NCBI GenBank assembly: GCA_021639365.1
Contig: JAJXHK010000001.1
Location: 62,001-126,000, forward strand
Reading direction: 5' to 3'
Length of the DNA stretch: 64,000 nt
Origin: Collinsella aerofaciens
GTDB lineage: Bacteria; Actinomycetota; Coriobacteriia; Coriobacteriales; Coriobacteriaceae
In this document: piece after piece, positions 44,257-53,046 of the stretch
How positions within the stretch are numbered: position 1 is the stretch's first letter
How the letters are laid out: the number at the start of each line of letters is the position of its first letter
Notes under the pieces: generated by a model
The model's database searches: none
What the model saw: the letters and a program-made list of their open reading frames with translations, nothing else
Told to the model about the DNA's origin: nothing
Made by a program: the position numbers and the translations under genes

Positions 44257-44305
44257 CCTGCCAAAAAGGGACAGGTTTATTTTGGCAGGTTTTATCTGGG
44301 CAAAC
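44257..44305 (+). terminator. Dispersed terminator-like repeat, copy e
   Basis: The best-preserved copy: CCTGCCAAAA and TTTTGGCAGG pair, then TTTTATCTGGG. It begins at the base after the stop codon of regulator B, so it acts as its terminator. Confidence 0.8.
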
Positions 44306-44553
44306 GCCAAAAACCGCCGCGAGGGAGCTACTTTCCCTCGCGGCGGTTTTCTAGCAGTAAAACCAAGTGAGTAGGCTTTTGGCGGGATGCCGAGCACACC
44401 TCAAAACGCCACAGCCCTGACCTGCGATTTTATTGAGCACTTGCCGCGATGTGCTCGGCAGATCCAAAAAAGCCTACTCACTTGCATCTGAGATGCTCTA
44501 GATACGCAAAATACCGCCGCGAAGGGAGCTGGACTCCCTTCGCGGCGGTTGTT
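44306..44553 (+). ncRNA. Candidate structured RNA/repeat element, copy 2
   Basis: First hairpin ACCGCCGCGAGGG/CCCTCGCGGCGGT. The long central hairpin has arms AAGTGAGTAGGCTTTT and AAAGCCTACTCACTT, next CCGAGCAC (44390-44397)/GTGCTCGG (44451-44458), then CTCAA/TTGAG and the apical segment AGCCCTGACCTGCGATTTTAT (44413-44433). Last hairpin CCGCCGCGAAGGGA/TCCCTTCGCGGCGG (about 44513-44549) probably terminates the leftward ABC permease gene (TATTTTG follows on the minus strand). Copy 1 is at 30368. Confidence 0.5.
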
Positions 44554-44585
44554 CGCACTGATTTTGCGACGATTTTGCCCGCTTG

Positions 44586-46808
44586 TTACTCGCTGTAGCG
44601 GGTGGCGATGGCGGCTTGTACCATGCCGGTGCTCATGAGGTAGGTCACCAGGAAGTAGCCGCCGTAGGCCGCCAGGAAGATTGCACAGGTGAGGCCCACG
44701 GTGCCGCCGATGCTCATATTTCCGAAAATGCTCACCAGCTCGATGATCACCTTAAGTGCCACAAAGGAGTGCGCCAGGCCCACTGCCAGCGGGAACAGGA
44801 AGAATACCGCTTGCTGCGCCATCACCGAATGACGAATCCGGCGGTCCTCACAGCCGATCTGTGCCAGCACACGATAGCTGCGGCTGCCGTCGGCCACGTT
44901 GGAGAGTTGCTGGATCGACAGAATCGCCGCGCATGCAACGACCAATACAAAGCCGATGTAGATGGCTAGGTAGCTAATAAGACCGTTCATTTGCGCTGCT
45001 TGCGCGTACATCTCGGAGCGTGTGATGAAGGTTCCCCACGACCCCGGCTCCTTGCCGTCAACGAGCAGATTGTCGAGCACAGTGTATTTAATACTCTCGT
45101 CTGCCTCGGTCGTATCCATCCCCTGTTTGTAGTTAACGAGCAGGCTACTGGAATACGGCTGCAGATTAAGTTGGGACAACAGCTCGTCGGCAACGACGAC
45201 GGTACCCGGATTACTGCCCATCGCCGAGTTGGCGATGGCCGCCGCATCTTCGTCCGACTTATCGGTTGCGGGCTTGAGCGTATGCCCGCCCAAGGTAAGG
45301 GCATGGCCGCCAGCCATATACTTGGTGTACAGGTCGACCAGCTCGCCGCCCATATCACACGTGAGCAGATACTGGTCGTGACCGATGTGCACCGGCTCCT
45401 CGCCCATCATCTGACGCAGTTTGTTGTACTGGCTCGCCGGCGTCACAAACAGACCCATCGTATCGGCATTGCTACCCCCGAACGCCTTGGGAAGCTTTTC
45501 GCCCATGGCCTTGCACATTTCACTTGGAGTCACCGAAGGATCCGAACCGCCAAGCGGGTAACTCAGATACGAATCGATCTGCACATGCTCACCGGCAACA
45601 TCGGCAATATTGACCTTCTTGCCGGTCTCGTCGTTGTTGTCCGCCGACTTGCCCTTACGATCGCCGTGCCATGGATCGCCGTGCCATGCGGAGTACAAAT
45701 CGACCGTACTATCGGCCAGCACCATGCGATCGGCTTCAGACGGATTGACATATTCTTTGTAGTAGTCGAGCGTATCGGGCGTGTAATAGACATACGTCTG
45801 TGACACGTCAACAGGGTTATAGCGCTCCAGGTTTTCGTTCATCACGTTGGCAATCGACATACCGCACGTCACCGAGGTGATGGCCAAAAACAGGAGCATC
45901 GCGATGACGCCCATCGAAAAGCACACCGTGTTGACCTTGGCCGCAAGCTGGCGCACGGTAAACATGTTGAGGCCGCGCCAATACACGCCGCGCAGGCTCT
46001 GCAGCAGCTTGATGAGCATGCCCGAGAGTCCCCAGAACAGGGCAAAGGTGCCCACGGTAACCATAGCGGTCGTAATGCCAAACTGGTTCATGGCCTCTTG
46101 CAGCTTGCTGTCCGTCGCGGTTAGCGGGAACCCATCACGTAGCAGACGGTAATAGGCCACGCCCACAAGCACCACGCCCACGGCAAAGATGGCAATCGCA
46201 ATCCAGGGGTTGCGCGTCTTGATGCTCTCGTTGCGACGCTCGGCACCCATAAGCTCGATGAGTTTGGTACGACGCACGGCGCGAAGGTTCAGCAGTAGCG
46301 TGAGCACAAACATTACGAGCATGCAGGCAAGAGTCAGATTGAACGCATGCACCGAGAAAAAGAAGTGGAAATTGGCAATCTGTGTCTTAAAAAGCGAGGC
46401 CGTAAAGAACGTCATGAGCTGGGAGAGTCCCACACCCAGCACAATGCCGGCGACAAAGGCCACGACCGAGACAATCACCGTCTCGAGCGCCATGATCGTG
46501 GCGACGCGTCCGCGCCCCATGCCGAGCACCTGATACAGGCCAAACTCCTTCTTGCGGCGTTTCATGATGAAGTTATTGGCATACACCATCAAAAAGGCCA
46601 TGACACCGGCCAAAAAGTACGTCAGGTCGCCGAGCATGCTGCCCATAACCTGCGCCAAGCCCTCTTCATCGATTCCGGCGATGTCGACCTGCATCGAGAT
46701 GGTGTTAAAGGCATAGAAGACCGTGACGCCCAGGGTGAGCGTCAAAAGGTAGACGAGGTAGTCGCGGCCGGCGCGGCGGACGTTGCCCCAAGCGAGTTTA
46801 CAGAGCAT
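44586..46808 (-). CDS. FtsX-like ABC permease (BceB type)
   Basis: A 740-residue permease with ten predicted helices: one near the N-terminus, groups of three and four, a large extracytoplasmic domain (about residues 320-600), then three C-terminal helices. This is the BceB/YtsD architecture used in peptide-antibiotic sensing and detoxification. ATG at 46808 overlaps the end of the ATPase gene by 11 bases with GAGGG upstream. No BceRS-type two-component genes are adjacent. Confidence 0.9.
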   Translation of the reverse strand: MLCKLAWGNVRRAGRDYLVYLLTLTLGVTVFYAFNTISMQVDIAGIDEEGLAQVMGSMLGDLTYFLAGVMAFLMVYANNFIMKRRKKEFGLYQVLGMGRGRVATIMALETVIVSVVAFVAGIVLGVGLSQLMTFFTASLFKTQIANFHFFFSVHAFNLTLACMLVMFVLTLLLNLRAVRRTKLIELMGAERRNESIKTRNPWIAIAIFAVGVVLVGVAYYRLLRDGFPLTATDSKLQEAMNQFGITTAMVTVGTFALFWGLSGMLIKLLQSLRGVYWRGLNMFTVRQLAAKVNTVCFSMGVIAMLLFLAITSVTCGMSIANVMNENLERYNPVDVSQTYVYYTPDTLDYYKEYVNPSEADRMVLADSTVDLYSAWHGDPWHGDRKGKSADNNDETGKKVNIADVAGEHVQIDSYLSYPLGGSDPSVTPSEMCKAMGEKLPKAFGGSNADTMGLFVTPASQYNKLRQMMGEEPVHIGHDQYLLTCDMGGELVDLYTKYMAGGHALTLGGHTLKPATDKSDEDAAAIANSAMGSNPGTVVVADELLSQLNLQPYSSSLLVNYKQGMDTTEADESIKYTVLDNLLVDGKEPGSWGTFITRSEMYAQAAQMNGLISYLAIYIGFVLVVACAAILSIQQLSNVADGSRSYRVLAQIGCEDRRIRHSVMAQQAVFFLFPLAVGLAHSFVALKVIIELVSIFGNMSIGGTVGLTCAIFLAAYGGYFLVTYLMSTGMVQAAIATRYSE

Positions 46809-47583
46809 CGGAGCCCTCACCGCCCATCATGGCAACGACCTCCATAATGCGGTCGAAGAACTCTCGGCGGTCGGTGTCGCCGCGGCGCAGCTCGGTGAAG
46901 ATCTTGCCGTCGCGGATAAACAGCACACGGCTCGTGTAGCTGGCGGCAAAGCTGTCGTGCGTGACCATGAGCACCGTGGCGCGTAGGCGGCGGTTAAGGG
47001 CCTCCAGGCTCTCGAGCAGCAGACGAGCGCTTTTAGAATCGAGGGCGCCGGTGGGCTCGTCGGCCATGATCATGGTGGGGTCGGTGACGAGCGCGCGAGC
47101 CGCGGCAACGCGCTGCTGCTGACCGCCGGACATCTGGTAGGGATACTTGTCGAGCACCTGACTGATGGAGAGGCGCGCTGCCACATCCTGCACGCGGGTC
47201 GAGATCTCTGCCGAGTTTGTGCGGGCGATGGTGAGCGGCAGGGCGATGTTCTCGCGTGCCGTGAGCGTATCGAGCAGGTTGGAGTCCTGGAAGATAAAGC
47301 CGAGCTCCTCGCGGCGGAACTGCGAAAGCTTAGCCTGCTTCATACGCGTCACGTCCTGCCCGTTGATGCGGATCGTGCCACTTGTGGCGCTATCGATGGT
47401 CGACACGCAGTTGAGCAACGTCGACTTGCCCGAGCCCGAAGCGCCCATGATGCCAACAAATTCACCGCGGTTGACGGTAAAGCTGACGTCGTTGAGCGCG
47501 CGGGTCACGTTGCCCAGCGCTCCATATACCTTTTCGAGATGCGCGACCTCCAGTACCGGGGTCGCCATGTGCGTGGTTTGCAT
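46798..47583 (-). CDS. ABC transporter ATP-binding protein (BceA type)
   Basis: A 261-residue ATPase: Walker A GASGSGKST, Q-loop FIFQDSNLL, signature MSGGQQQRVAAARAL, Walker B MIMADEPTGALD. It belongs to the LolD/BceA group and overlaps the permease gene, so the two form one transporter. The start ATG at 47583 follows AAAGGA. The C-terminal extension (RRGDTDRREFFDRIMEVVAM) is common in BceA proteins. Confidence 0.93.
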   Translation of the reverse strand: MQTTHMATPVLEVAHLEKVYGALGNVTRALNDVSFTVNRGEFVGIMGASGSGKSTLLNCVSTIDSATSGTIRINGQDVTRMKQAKLSQFRREELGFIFQDSNLLDTLTARENIALPLTIARTNSAEISTRVQDVAARLSISQVLDKYPYQMSGGQQQRVAAARALVTDPTMIMADEPTGALDSKSARLLLESLEALNRRLRATVLMVTHDSFAASYTSRVLFIRDGKIFTELRRGDTDRREFFDRIMEVVAMMGGEGSDAL

Positions 47584-47731
47584 ACCGAGTCCTTTCTTGC
47601 GATTAGTCTACGGCATCTATAGTCGCAAGGAGCCGAGTCGGCTACCATCGATATGGCTTACGCTTGCCTTACCGTTGTGTAAGGTACGGGTAGCTACCCT
47701 GCCGCGTGTTGATGTTGAGAGAGGACTCCTG

Positions 47732-48718
47732 TTGAAGACCGTTCATGTTGCCGCTGGGATCATTCGCAAGGAAGGATCTGACAAGCTGCTTGCCGTGCAG
47801 CGCGGCTACGGCGACATGCAGGGACTATGGGAGTTTCCCGGCGGCAAGCTCATGCGCGGCGAGACACCCGAAGACGCCGTGCGCCGCGAGCTCATGGAAG
47901 AGCTGCAGGTAAAAGTCACCAACCTGCGCGATTTCTATACCGTTGAGTACGACTACCCCGATTTCCATCTCTCCATGGAGTGCTACTACTGCTCGCTCGC
48001 CGATGAATCCGGCGAGCCCCAGAAACACGACCGCCAGCTTGATATCCGCTGGATTCCACGCACGTCTCTCGCCACCGTTGAGTGGATGCCCGCCGACAAG
48101 GGGCTAATCGATGCGCTGATTGGGCTAAAGGAAGACCGGCTTGAGGCAAGCGCCGCCGATGACGCCGCGCCCAACATAGCCGACGAACCCGCCGCAAAAC
48201 CCAAGCGCGCACCTAAGCGCCGCAGCAGAAAGCGCCCCAAGCCCGGCCTGCTCGACGGCATCGACACCTCGGACCTCTCCGCTGACGAGCGCGAGCTAGT
48301 GCGCCGTCGTGCCGCCATCAAAAAGTCCATGAAGGGCAACAAGCGTGCCAACACCAAGCCCGAGCTGCTCGTTCGCCAGCGCCTGCGCGCCGCGGGACTC
48401 ACGGGTTATCGCCTGGAATGGAAAGTCCCCGGCAAGCCCGACATCGCCTTCCCCGGCCGCAAGATCGCCATCTTCGTCAACGGCTGCTTTTGGCACCGTT
48501 GCCCCAAATGCAAGCCCAGCCAGCCCAAGCGCAACGTTGAGTTTTGGGAGGCGAAGTTCCGCCGCAACGTCGAGCGCGACCGCGCCGCCGTGGCAGCGCT
48601 TACCGAAATGGGCTGGACGCCCATAACCATCTGGGAATGCGAGCTCAAAAAAGACTGCATCGACGCCACCATGGAAAAGGTCATCGAGCGGGTGAGGGGC
48701 GCGACCCCGCAGCGCTAA
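47732..48718 (+). CDS. NUDIX hydrolase fused to a Vsr-type endonuclease
   Basis: A 328-residue two-domain protein. Residues 1-130 are a MutT/NUDIX domain with the box GGKLMRGETPEDAVRRELMEEL (GX5EX7REUXEEXGU type), the class that removes oxidised nucleotides. A basic Pro/Lys/Arg linker (about 150-180) leads to a very-short-patch repair endonuclease-like domain: NKRANTKPELLVRQRLRAAG, KPDIAFPGRKIAIFVNGCFWHRCPKC (catalytic Asp and His region) and MGWTPITIWECEL. The start is TTG at 47732 after GAGG; the frame is open far upstream. No dcm-like methylase is nearby. Both domains look intact. Confidence 0.9.
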   Translation: MKTVHVAAGIIRKEGSDKLLAVQRGYGDMQGLWEFPGGKLMRGETPEDAVRRELMEELQVKVTNLRDFYTVEYDYPDFHLSMECYYCSLADESGEPQKHDRQLDIRWIPRTSLATVEWMPADKGLIDALIGLKEDRLEASAADDAAPNIADEPAAKPKRAPKRRSRKRPKPGLLDGIDTSDLSADERELVRRRAAIKKSMKGNKRANTKPELLVRQRLRAAGLTGYRLEWKVPGKPDIAFPGRKIAIFVNGCFWHRCPKCKPSQPKRNVEFWEAKFRRNVERDRAAVAALTEMGWTPITIWECELKKDCIDATMEKVIERVRGATPQR

Positions 48719-48772
48719 TACGAGCCATTCACAGGTCCCGCACGTCCACGCCACATCCGCATCACAAACCTT

Positions 48773-48865
48773 AGAAAGCCCTTAAGCTCAAAACCTTACA
48801 AGAGTGTTACTCGATAGCCTTGACCTGCGGTTTCATCGTAACACCAAACCAGGTTAAGCCTTTCT
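48773..48865 (+). ncRNA. Candidate structured RNA/repeat element, divergent copy 3
   Basis: Outer AGAAAGCCCTTAA/TTAAGCCTTTCT, inner GTGTTAC/GTAACAC, apical AGCCTTGACCTGCGGTTTCAT (48816-48836). The apical segment matches those of copies 1 and 2 at most positions, although the stems differ. It lies downstream of the NUDIX-Vsr gene. Confidence 0.4.
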
Positions 48866-48971
48866 TTAGCGCTTCTTTGCAGCAACCGCGGCATAATACT
48901 GCCAGCGCACGGGACCTAGCAGCACACCCCGTGCGCAACCTTTTGGTGGACATCGAGGAGGCCGCATAAGC

Positions 48972-49181
48972 ATGCATTCTTCCAATGACGCAGCACGGCA
49001 GCCATCCCTAAAACATGCAGACCTTTTTTCCTTCCCCCCGACACAGAGAAACGGCCTCCTCGACTCCCCCACCACAAAAACCAACCGCTCAACCAATCAG
49101 AGCCTCAACTTGCGAACATCGTTCGAAAAGCTCCAAGCATCCCTAGACAAGGCGTTCCCCGAACAGGCAAGGGCAATCTAA
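48972..49181 (+). CDS. Possible small protein, 69 aa
   Basis: Starts MHSSNDAARQPSLKHADLFS and ends 25 bp before the AraC-type gene. GAGGAGG lies 10 bases before the ATG. Composition is low in complexity (Ser, Thr, Asn, Pro) and no family is recognised. The third-position GC is lower than in neighbours, so it may be untranslated leader of the AraC gene. Confidence 0.25.
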   Translation: MHSSNDAARQPSLKHADLFSFPPTQRNGLLDSPTTKTNRSTNQSLNLRTSFEKLQASLDKAFPEQARAI

Positions 49182-49206
49182 GCCCATCGCGCTTTATACT
49201 GATGCC

Positions 49207-50145
49207 ATGCGAAACATGGATCACATAGAATTGCACCGCGGAGGACGCGAGGAAGCGTTTCCCGAGACCGTCGAAGACTGGCCCTATATTGCCGAACGCG
49301 CAGAATTCGCTCGCTATCCGGGCAATTCCGTCCCCTGGCACTGGCATTCCGAAGTCGAGCTTTTCTACATGGAGCAGGGAGCGATTGACTATCGCACGCG
49401 TGCGGCTCATGAGCACATGCGCTTTGAGGAAGGGTCCGCCGGCTTTATCAACGGCGGCGTTTTGCACAGCACGCTGCAATCGCCCAATTCGGCGCCAGCC
49501 ATTCAAATGCTGCATATCTTTCAGCCGTCGATGCTCGGCGATCCCGCGGGACGCCTTCAAAAGCGCTACATCAATCCTTTACTGCAATGTCGAGGCGTCG
49601 ATGTGCTCAAATGGTCGCCCACCAACCCCGACGATATGCCCTTTATCGATTTACTGAAGAGCTCCTTTAGCCACGACCTTCAACAGCCGCAGAACGAGAT
49701 GGCGCTTCGAAATAGCCTGTCAGAACTCTGGGTTCAGATCTATGCCAAAGCTGAACCGCTCTTTTCCTCCGACGACGCCTCTTGGATGACCAGCCGCGAC
49801 GTACAGTTCAAGGCAATCCTGGACTTTATCCGCTCAAACTATGCAGACACCATAGATGTGCCCCAGATGGCATCTGCAGCCGGCGTTAGCGAAAGAGAGT
49901 GTTACCGCATTATCGAAGCTTGCGCAGGAACGACCCCAGCGGCATATCTACGCGTATACCGCATCAACCGTGCTTGCGAACTTTTGGCGCACACCACGCG
50001 AACGGTGCAGGCAATCGCTCGGCAATGCGGATTTGCGACAGCAAGCCATCTAGGCCAGGTATTTAAAGAACAAATGGGATGCACTCCTTCGAGCTATCGA
50101 GCAGTGAGGCAGAATTTCGATAGTACCAGGCAGAAATCCCGCTAG
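49207..50145 (+). CDS. AraC family transcriptional regulator
   Basis: A 312-residue regulator: N-terminal cupin-like sensor (PWHWHSEVELFYMEQGAIDY, metal- or sugar-binding type) and C-terminal double helix-turn-helix (VPQMASAAGVSERECYRIIE, ARQCGFATASHLGQVFKEQM, CTPSSYR). The architecture is typical of sugar or aromatic-compound regulators. The HAD phosphatase gene starts 56 bp downstream and may be co-transcribed. Confidence 0.92.
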   Translation: MRNMDHIELHRGGREEAFPETVEDWPYIAERAEFARYPGNSVPWHWHSEVELFYMEQGAIDYRTRAAHEHMRFEEGSAGFINGGVLHSTLQSPNSAPAIQMLHIFQPSMLGDPAGRLQKRYINPLLQCRGVDVLKWSPTNPDDMPFIDLLKSSFSHDLQQPQNEMALRNSLSELWVQIYAKAEPLFSSDDASWMTSRDVQFKAILDFIRSNYADTIDVPQMASAAGVSERECYRIIEACAGTTPAAYLRVYRINRACELLAHTTRTVQAIARQCGFATASHLGQVFKEQMGCTPSSYRAVRQNFDSTRQKSR

Positions 50146-50201
50146 TCCTTCTTTTGTCACTGCATCAAACTTGCAGGCAAGCAACAGATAGGAGCAACCA
50201 T

Positions 50202-50825
50202 ATGAAGCACTTTGACCATATCGTGTTTGACGTTGATGGAACATTGGCAGATACAGAAGAAAGCGTTCTGTCATCGCTTGCCCAGATTGTCCAAGAAGAG
50301 ACCGGCAAAACGCTCCCCCGAAACGAGCTTGAATTTGCCCTCGGCATACCCGGCAAGGATGCTCTTGAGAAACTTGGAATCTACTCGCAAGCAACGTTGG
50401 ATCGCTGGTGCCAAGTTGCCGCCAGCTTTAAAAGCACCATCAGCGTGTTTCCAGGTTTGCTTGAAGTCATCGCAAAACTCGCCGATAGCGGTTGCAATCT
50501 TGGCATTGTCTCCTCACGTGCGCGCAACGAATACGCAGAAGAAATAGCACCCCTTGGCTTCGACAAGTATTTTGAGCACATCATCCTTGTCGAAGACACA
50601 ACCGAGCACAAACCCGCACCCGCACCCATGCTCGAATATCTCCGACGCACGGGCGCAAACCCCAACAGCGTCATCTACGTTGGCGACACCGTCTACGACG
50701 AACAATGTGCAACTTCAGCAGGGGTCAATTTTGCCCGAGCAGCATGGGGATCACACCAAGACATCCCAAACGCCACCTACAACCTCAAAACCCCCAACGA
50801 CCTACTAACCCTAACAACCAAGTAA
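50202..50825 (+). CDS. HAD-superfamily phosphatase (phosphoglycolate phosphatase-like)
   Basis: A 207-residue haloacid dehalogenase-type hydrolase. Motif I DVDGTLADTE (nucleophile Asp), motif II serine in GIVSSRARN, a lysine in TEHKPAPAPML and motif IV GDTVYDEQ. The helical cap between motif I and II fits the Gph/PGMB subgroup. ATG at 50202 has TAGGAG. The substrate is unknown. It is convergent with the aldolase gene, with family 1 element 4 between. Confidence 0.9.
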   Translation: MKHFDHIVFDVDGTLADTEESVLSSLAQIVQEETGKTLPRNELEFALGIPGKDALEKLGIYSQATLDRWCQVAASFKSTISVFPGLLEVIAKLADSGCNLGIVSSRARNEYAEEIAPLGFDKYFEHIILVEDTTEHKPAPAPMLEYLRRTGANPNSVIYVGDTVYDEQCATSAGVNFARAAWGSHQDIPNATYNLKTPNDLLTLTTK

Positions 50826-50885
50826 CCCACCCAACCTATTTCCGCCCTAACGTCACAAGGGCGACGACCTCGAGAAGGTCAACTT

Positions 50886-51010
50886 GGGAGGGACGAGGGC
50901 TTAGTTCCCCAATCTTTCCGCAGGGGGCAAAAAGCCTCGCCGCACGAAGTGCGCAGCGAGGCTTTTTGCATGCCCGAGGACGATTGGGGAACTAAGCCCT
51001 CGTCCCTCCC
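50886..51010 (+). repeat. Nested long palindrome, family 1, element 4
   Basis: Perfect 29-bp outer arms (50886-50914, 50982-51010; GGGAGGGACGAGGGCTTAG and onward). The inner stem GCAAAAAGCCTCGC/GCGAGGCTTTTTGC has the loop CGCACGAAGTGCG, identical to element 3. Internal loops: TTTCCGCAGGGG on the left, ATGCCCGAGGAC on the right. It lies between the convergent HAD and aldolase genes. Confidence 0.88.
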
Positions 51011-51043
51011 CGGGATATGTAGCGAGTCGGAGTACCCTTGCTG

Positions 51044-51901
51044 TTACTCTGCTTTGCCCACAGAGTTGAGATTGGTCATGCGGATCTTAACCAGCTCGGT
51101 GATCTCACGCATGCCCTCCTTGGCCGGCTTCTTGGGGTCGAAGCAGGCAGGGTTCTCGGCCATGTAGGCCATGAAGCCCTTGGTGTAGGCCTGACGCAGC
51201 TCGGTGGCGTAGTTGACCTTGCAGATGCCGTTCTTCACAGCCTCGGCAACCTGCTCATCGGGCACACCAGAGGTGCCGTGCAGAACCAGCGGCACGTCGA
51301 CGGCGTCGCGGATGGCCTTGACCACGGACTGCTCGATGTGCGGATCGCTCGTGTACACACCGTGGCTGGTGCCAACGCCAATGGCCAGCGAGGTGCAGCC
51401 AGTGCGCTCGACGAACTCCTTGGCCTCGGCGGGGTCGGTGTAGGGGCTCTCGCCCTCAACCGCGGGACCGTCATCCTCCTTGCCGCCAACCTTGCCAAGC
51501 TCGGCCTCGACGGGCACGCCCATGGCGCGGCCAGCGTCGGCGACGGACTTGGTCAGGGCGATGTTGTCCTCGAAAGACTCGTGCGAGCCGTCGATCATGA
51601 CGGAGGTGTAGCCAGTGCGGAAGGCCTGCATGCAGCGGTCATAGCCATCGCCATGGTCGAGGTGCAGAGCGACGGGCACGGAAGCGCGCTCAGCGGCAGC
51701 CTTGACCATACCGTAGAAGTAATCCAGGCCAGCGGTCTTGATGGTGCCCGGGGTGGTCTGCATGATGACGGGGGACTTGGTCTCCTCGGCAGCAGCCAGA
51801 ACGGCCATAACAAACTCGAGGTTCTCGACGTTGAACGCGCCGACGGCGTAGTGGCCGGCCTGAGCGTCCTTGAGCATCTTTTCGGTGGTAACAAGTGCCA
51901 T
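51044..51901 (-). CDS. Class II fructose/tagatose-bisphosphate aldolase
   Basis: Zinc aldolase of 285 residues. HLDHGDG carries metal ligands, then SVMIDGSHESFEDNI, VEAELGKVGGKEDD, GVGTSHGVY and LVLHGTSGV. The sequence follows GatY/KbaY (tagatose-1,6-bisphosphate aldolase) closely, including TPGT..AGL and ICKVNYATEL, though fructose-1,6-bisphosphate activity cannot be excluded. ATG at 51901 has GAGAGGAG. It is divergent from a DeoR regulator; with lacABC in the window it would complete the tagatose-6-phosphate pathway. Confidence 0.9.
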   Translation of the reverse strand: MALVTTEKMLKDAQAGHYAVGAFNVENLEFVMAVLAAAEETKSPVIMQTTPGTIKTAGLDYFYGMVKAAAERASVPVALHLDHGDGYDRCMQAFRTGYTSVMIDGSHESFEDNIALTKSVADAGRAMGVPVEAELGKVGGKEDDGPAVEGESPYTDPAEAKEFVERTGCTSLAIGVGTSHGVYTSDPHIEQSVVKAIRDAVDVPLVLHGTSGVPDEQVAEAVKNGICKVNYATELRQAYTKGFMAYMAENPACFDPKKPAKEGMREITELVKIRMTNLNSVGKAE

Positions 51902-52124
51902 GAGCGTTTGCTCCTCTCCCTCGCCCGCATCTGGACATCGGGCGTACGTGTCCGCAAGGCGTTTTACCTTGCGTTTTGCTGCGCTCATTGTATGAAATTC
52001 AGCGGCTTTGCACGTGCGAGATATTGTCATCGCGCGAGGTCCGACTTCATTTTTGAAAAGCAAACGGAAGGAATCGAACCCGAGCGCGCGTGTTCGATAT
52101 TGAGTTTTGAGCCTTGATCGTCTT

Positions 52125-52178
52125 TCTTTTATAGAAAAGATAAGTAATCGAAAGGCGTTTTCTTACTTAAAAAGAAAA
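52125..52178. promoter_or_regulatory. Candidate DeoR operators
   Basis: TCTTTTATAGAAAAGA (52125-52140) and TTTTCTTACTTAAAAAGAAAA (52158-52178) are two AT-rich inverted repeats in the divergent aldolase-DeoR promoter region. Apart from these, 51902-52235 shows no gene. Confidence 0.45.
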
Positions 52179-52235
52179 TGAACGAAAATAGACTCAACAC
52201 AATTCCTGCAAATTTCAGACGATGATGGAGCAGAT

Positions 52236-53039
52236 ATGGCCCACGCAACAACCCGAGCTTTCGCCGACGAGCGTCGTGCCGCCATCATGGAGATGCTCGA
52301 GCATAACGCCTCGGTGCAGGTAGCAGAAATCGCCCAGACCTTTGGCGTGTCCTCCGTTACCGCCCGCGCCGACCTAGACGCGCTCGCCGAGTCCGGCAAG
52401 CTGCGCCGCACGCATGGCGGCGCTGTGTCGCTCCAGAAGCGACTGACCGTATCCACCCAGGATCGCCGTATCAACGTCAATGTCGCCGCCAAGCAGGCCA
52501 TCGCACAAAGCGCCATTGAACTCGTCGGCAATGGTGACACCCTGCTCGTCGACTCGGGCACCACCGCACTCGAATTTGTCCGACTCCTCGATCAGCGCGA
52601 CGGCATCACCGTTATCACAGCCGACATTACCATCGCCGATTATATCGACGAGAGCATGCCCTCAGTCGATGTCGTCATGCTGGGCGGGGCACTGCGCAAA
52701 GGTCATCGCTATCTGTACGGCCCACTTACCATGCAGGCGCTCCAAATGGTCCACGCCGACCTTGCCGTCATGTGCCCCGGCGCTTTTGTTCCCGGCTGCG
52801 GCTTTACGACCGACTTTCCGCAGATGGCCGAGACCAAAACAGCCATGATCTCCGCCGCCCGTCAAGGCGTTGCCCTCATGGACGCCAGCAAGGTCAACGG
52901 ACGCGGCATGTACCGCTTCGCCGAGCTCGTCGATGTCGACACCATCGTGATGGACCGTGACCCCAATGGCTCCGTCGCCACCTCAATCGCCGATACCACC
53001 GACACCGACGCCCCAACCCTCATCATCGCCACCGCCTAA
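52236..53039 (+). CDS. DeoR/GlpR family transcriptional regulator
   Basis: A 267-residue repressor: N-terminal DeoR winged helix (ERRAAIMEMLEHNASVQVAE, SVTARADLDALAESGKLRRTHGGA) and a C-terminal sugar-phosphate sensor (DTLLVDSGTTALEF). Such proteins bind sugar phosphates; LacR, which controls lacABCD in cocci, belongs here. Its position divergent to the aldolase suggests control of tagatose/galactose-6-phosphate use. ATG at 52236 follows TGGAG. Confidence 0.93.
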   Translation: MAHATTRAFADERRAAIMEMLEHNASVQVAEIAQTFGVSSVTARADLDALAESGKLRRTHGGAVSLQKRLTVSTQDRRINVNVAAKQAIAQSAIELVGNGDTLLVDSGTTALEFVRLLDQRDGITVITADITIADYIDESMPSVDVVMLGGALRKGHRYLYGPLTMQALQMVHADLAVMCPGAFVPGCGFTTDFPQMAETKTAMISAARQGVALMDASKVNGRGMYRFAELVDVDTIVMDRDPNGSVATSIADTTDTDAPTLIIATA

Positions 53040-53046
53040 AAACAAA

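Noticed and set aside
48866..49096. Minus-strand frame in the gap before the AraC gene
   Set aside because: No ribosome site, atypical composition, and overlap with a structured element.
52068..52082. GAATCGAACCC resembling a tRNA T-arm
   Set aside because: The flanking bases do not form the T stem, and no acceptor or anticodon arm can be placed.
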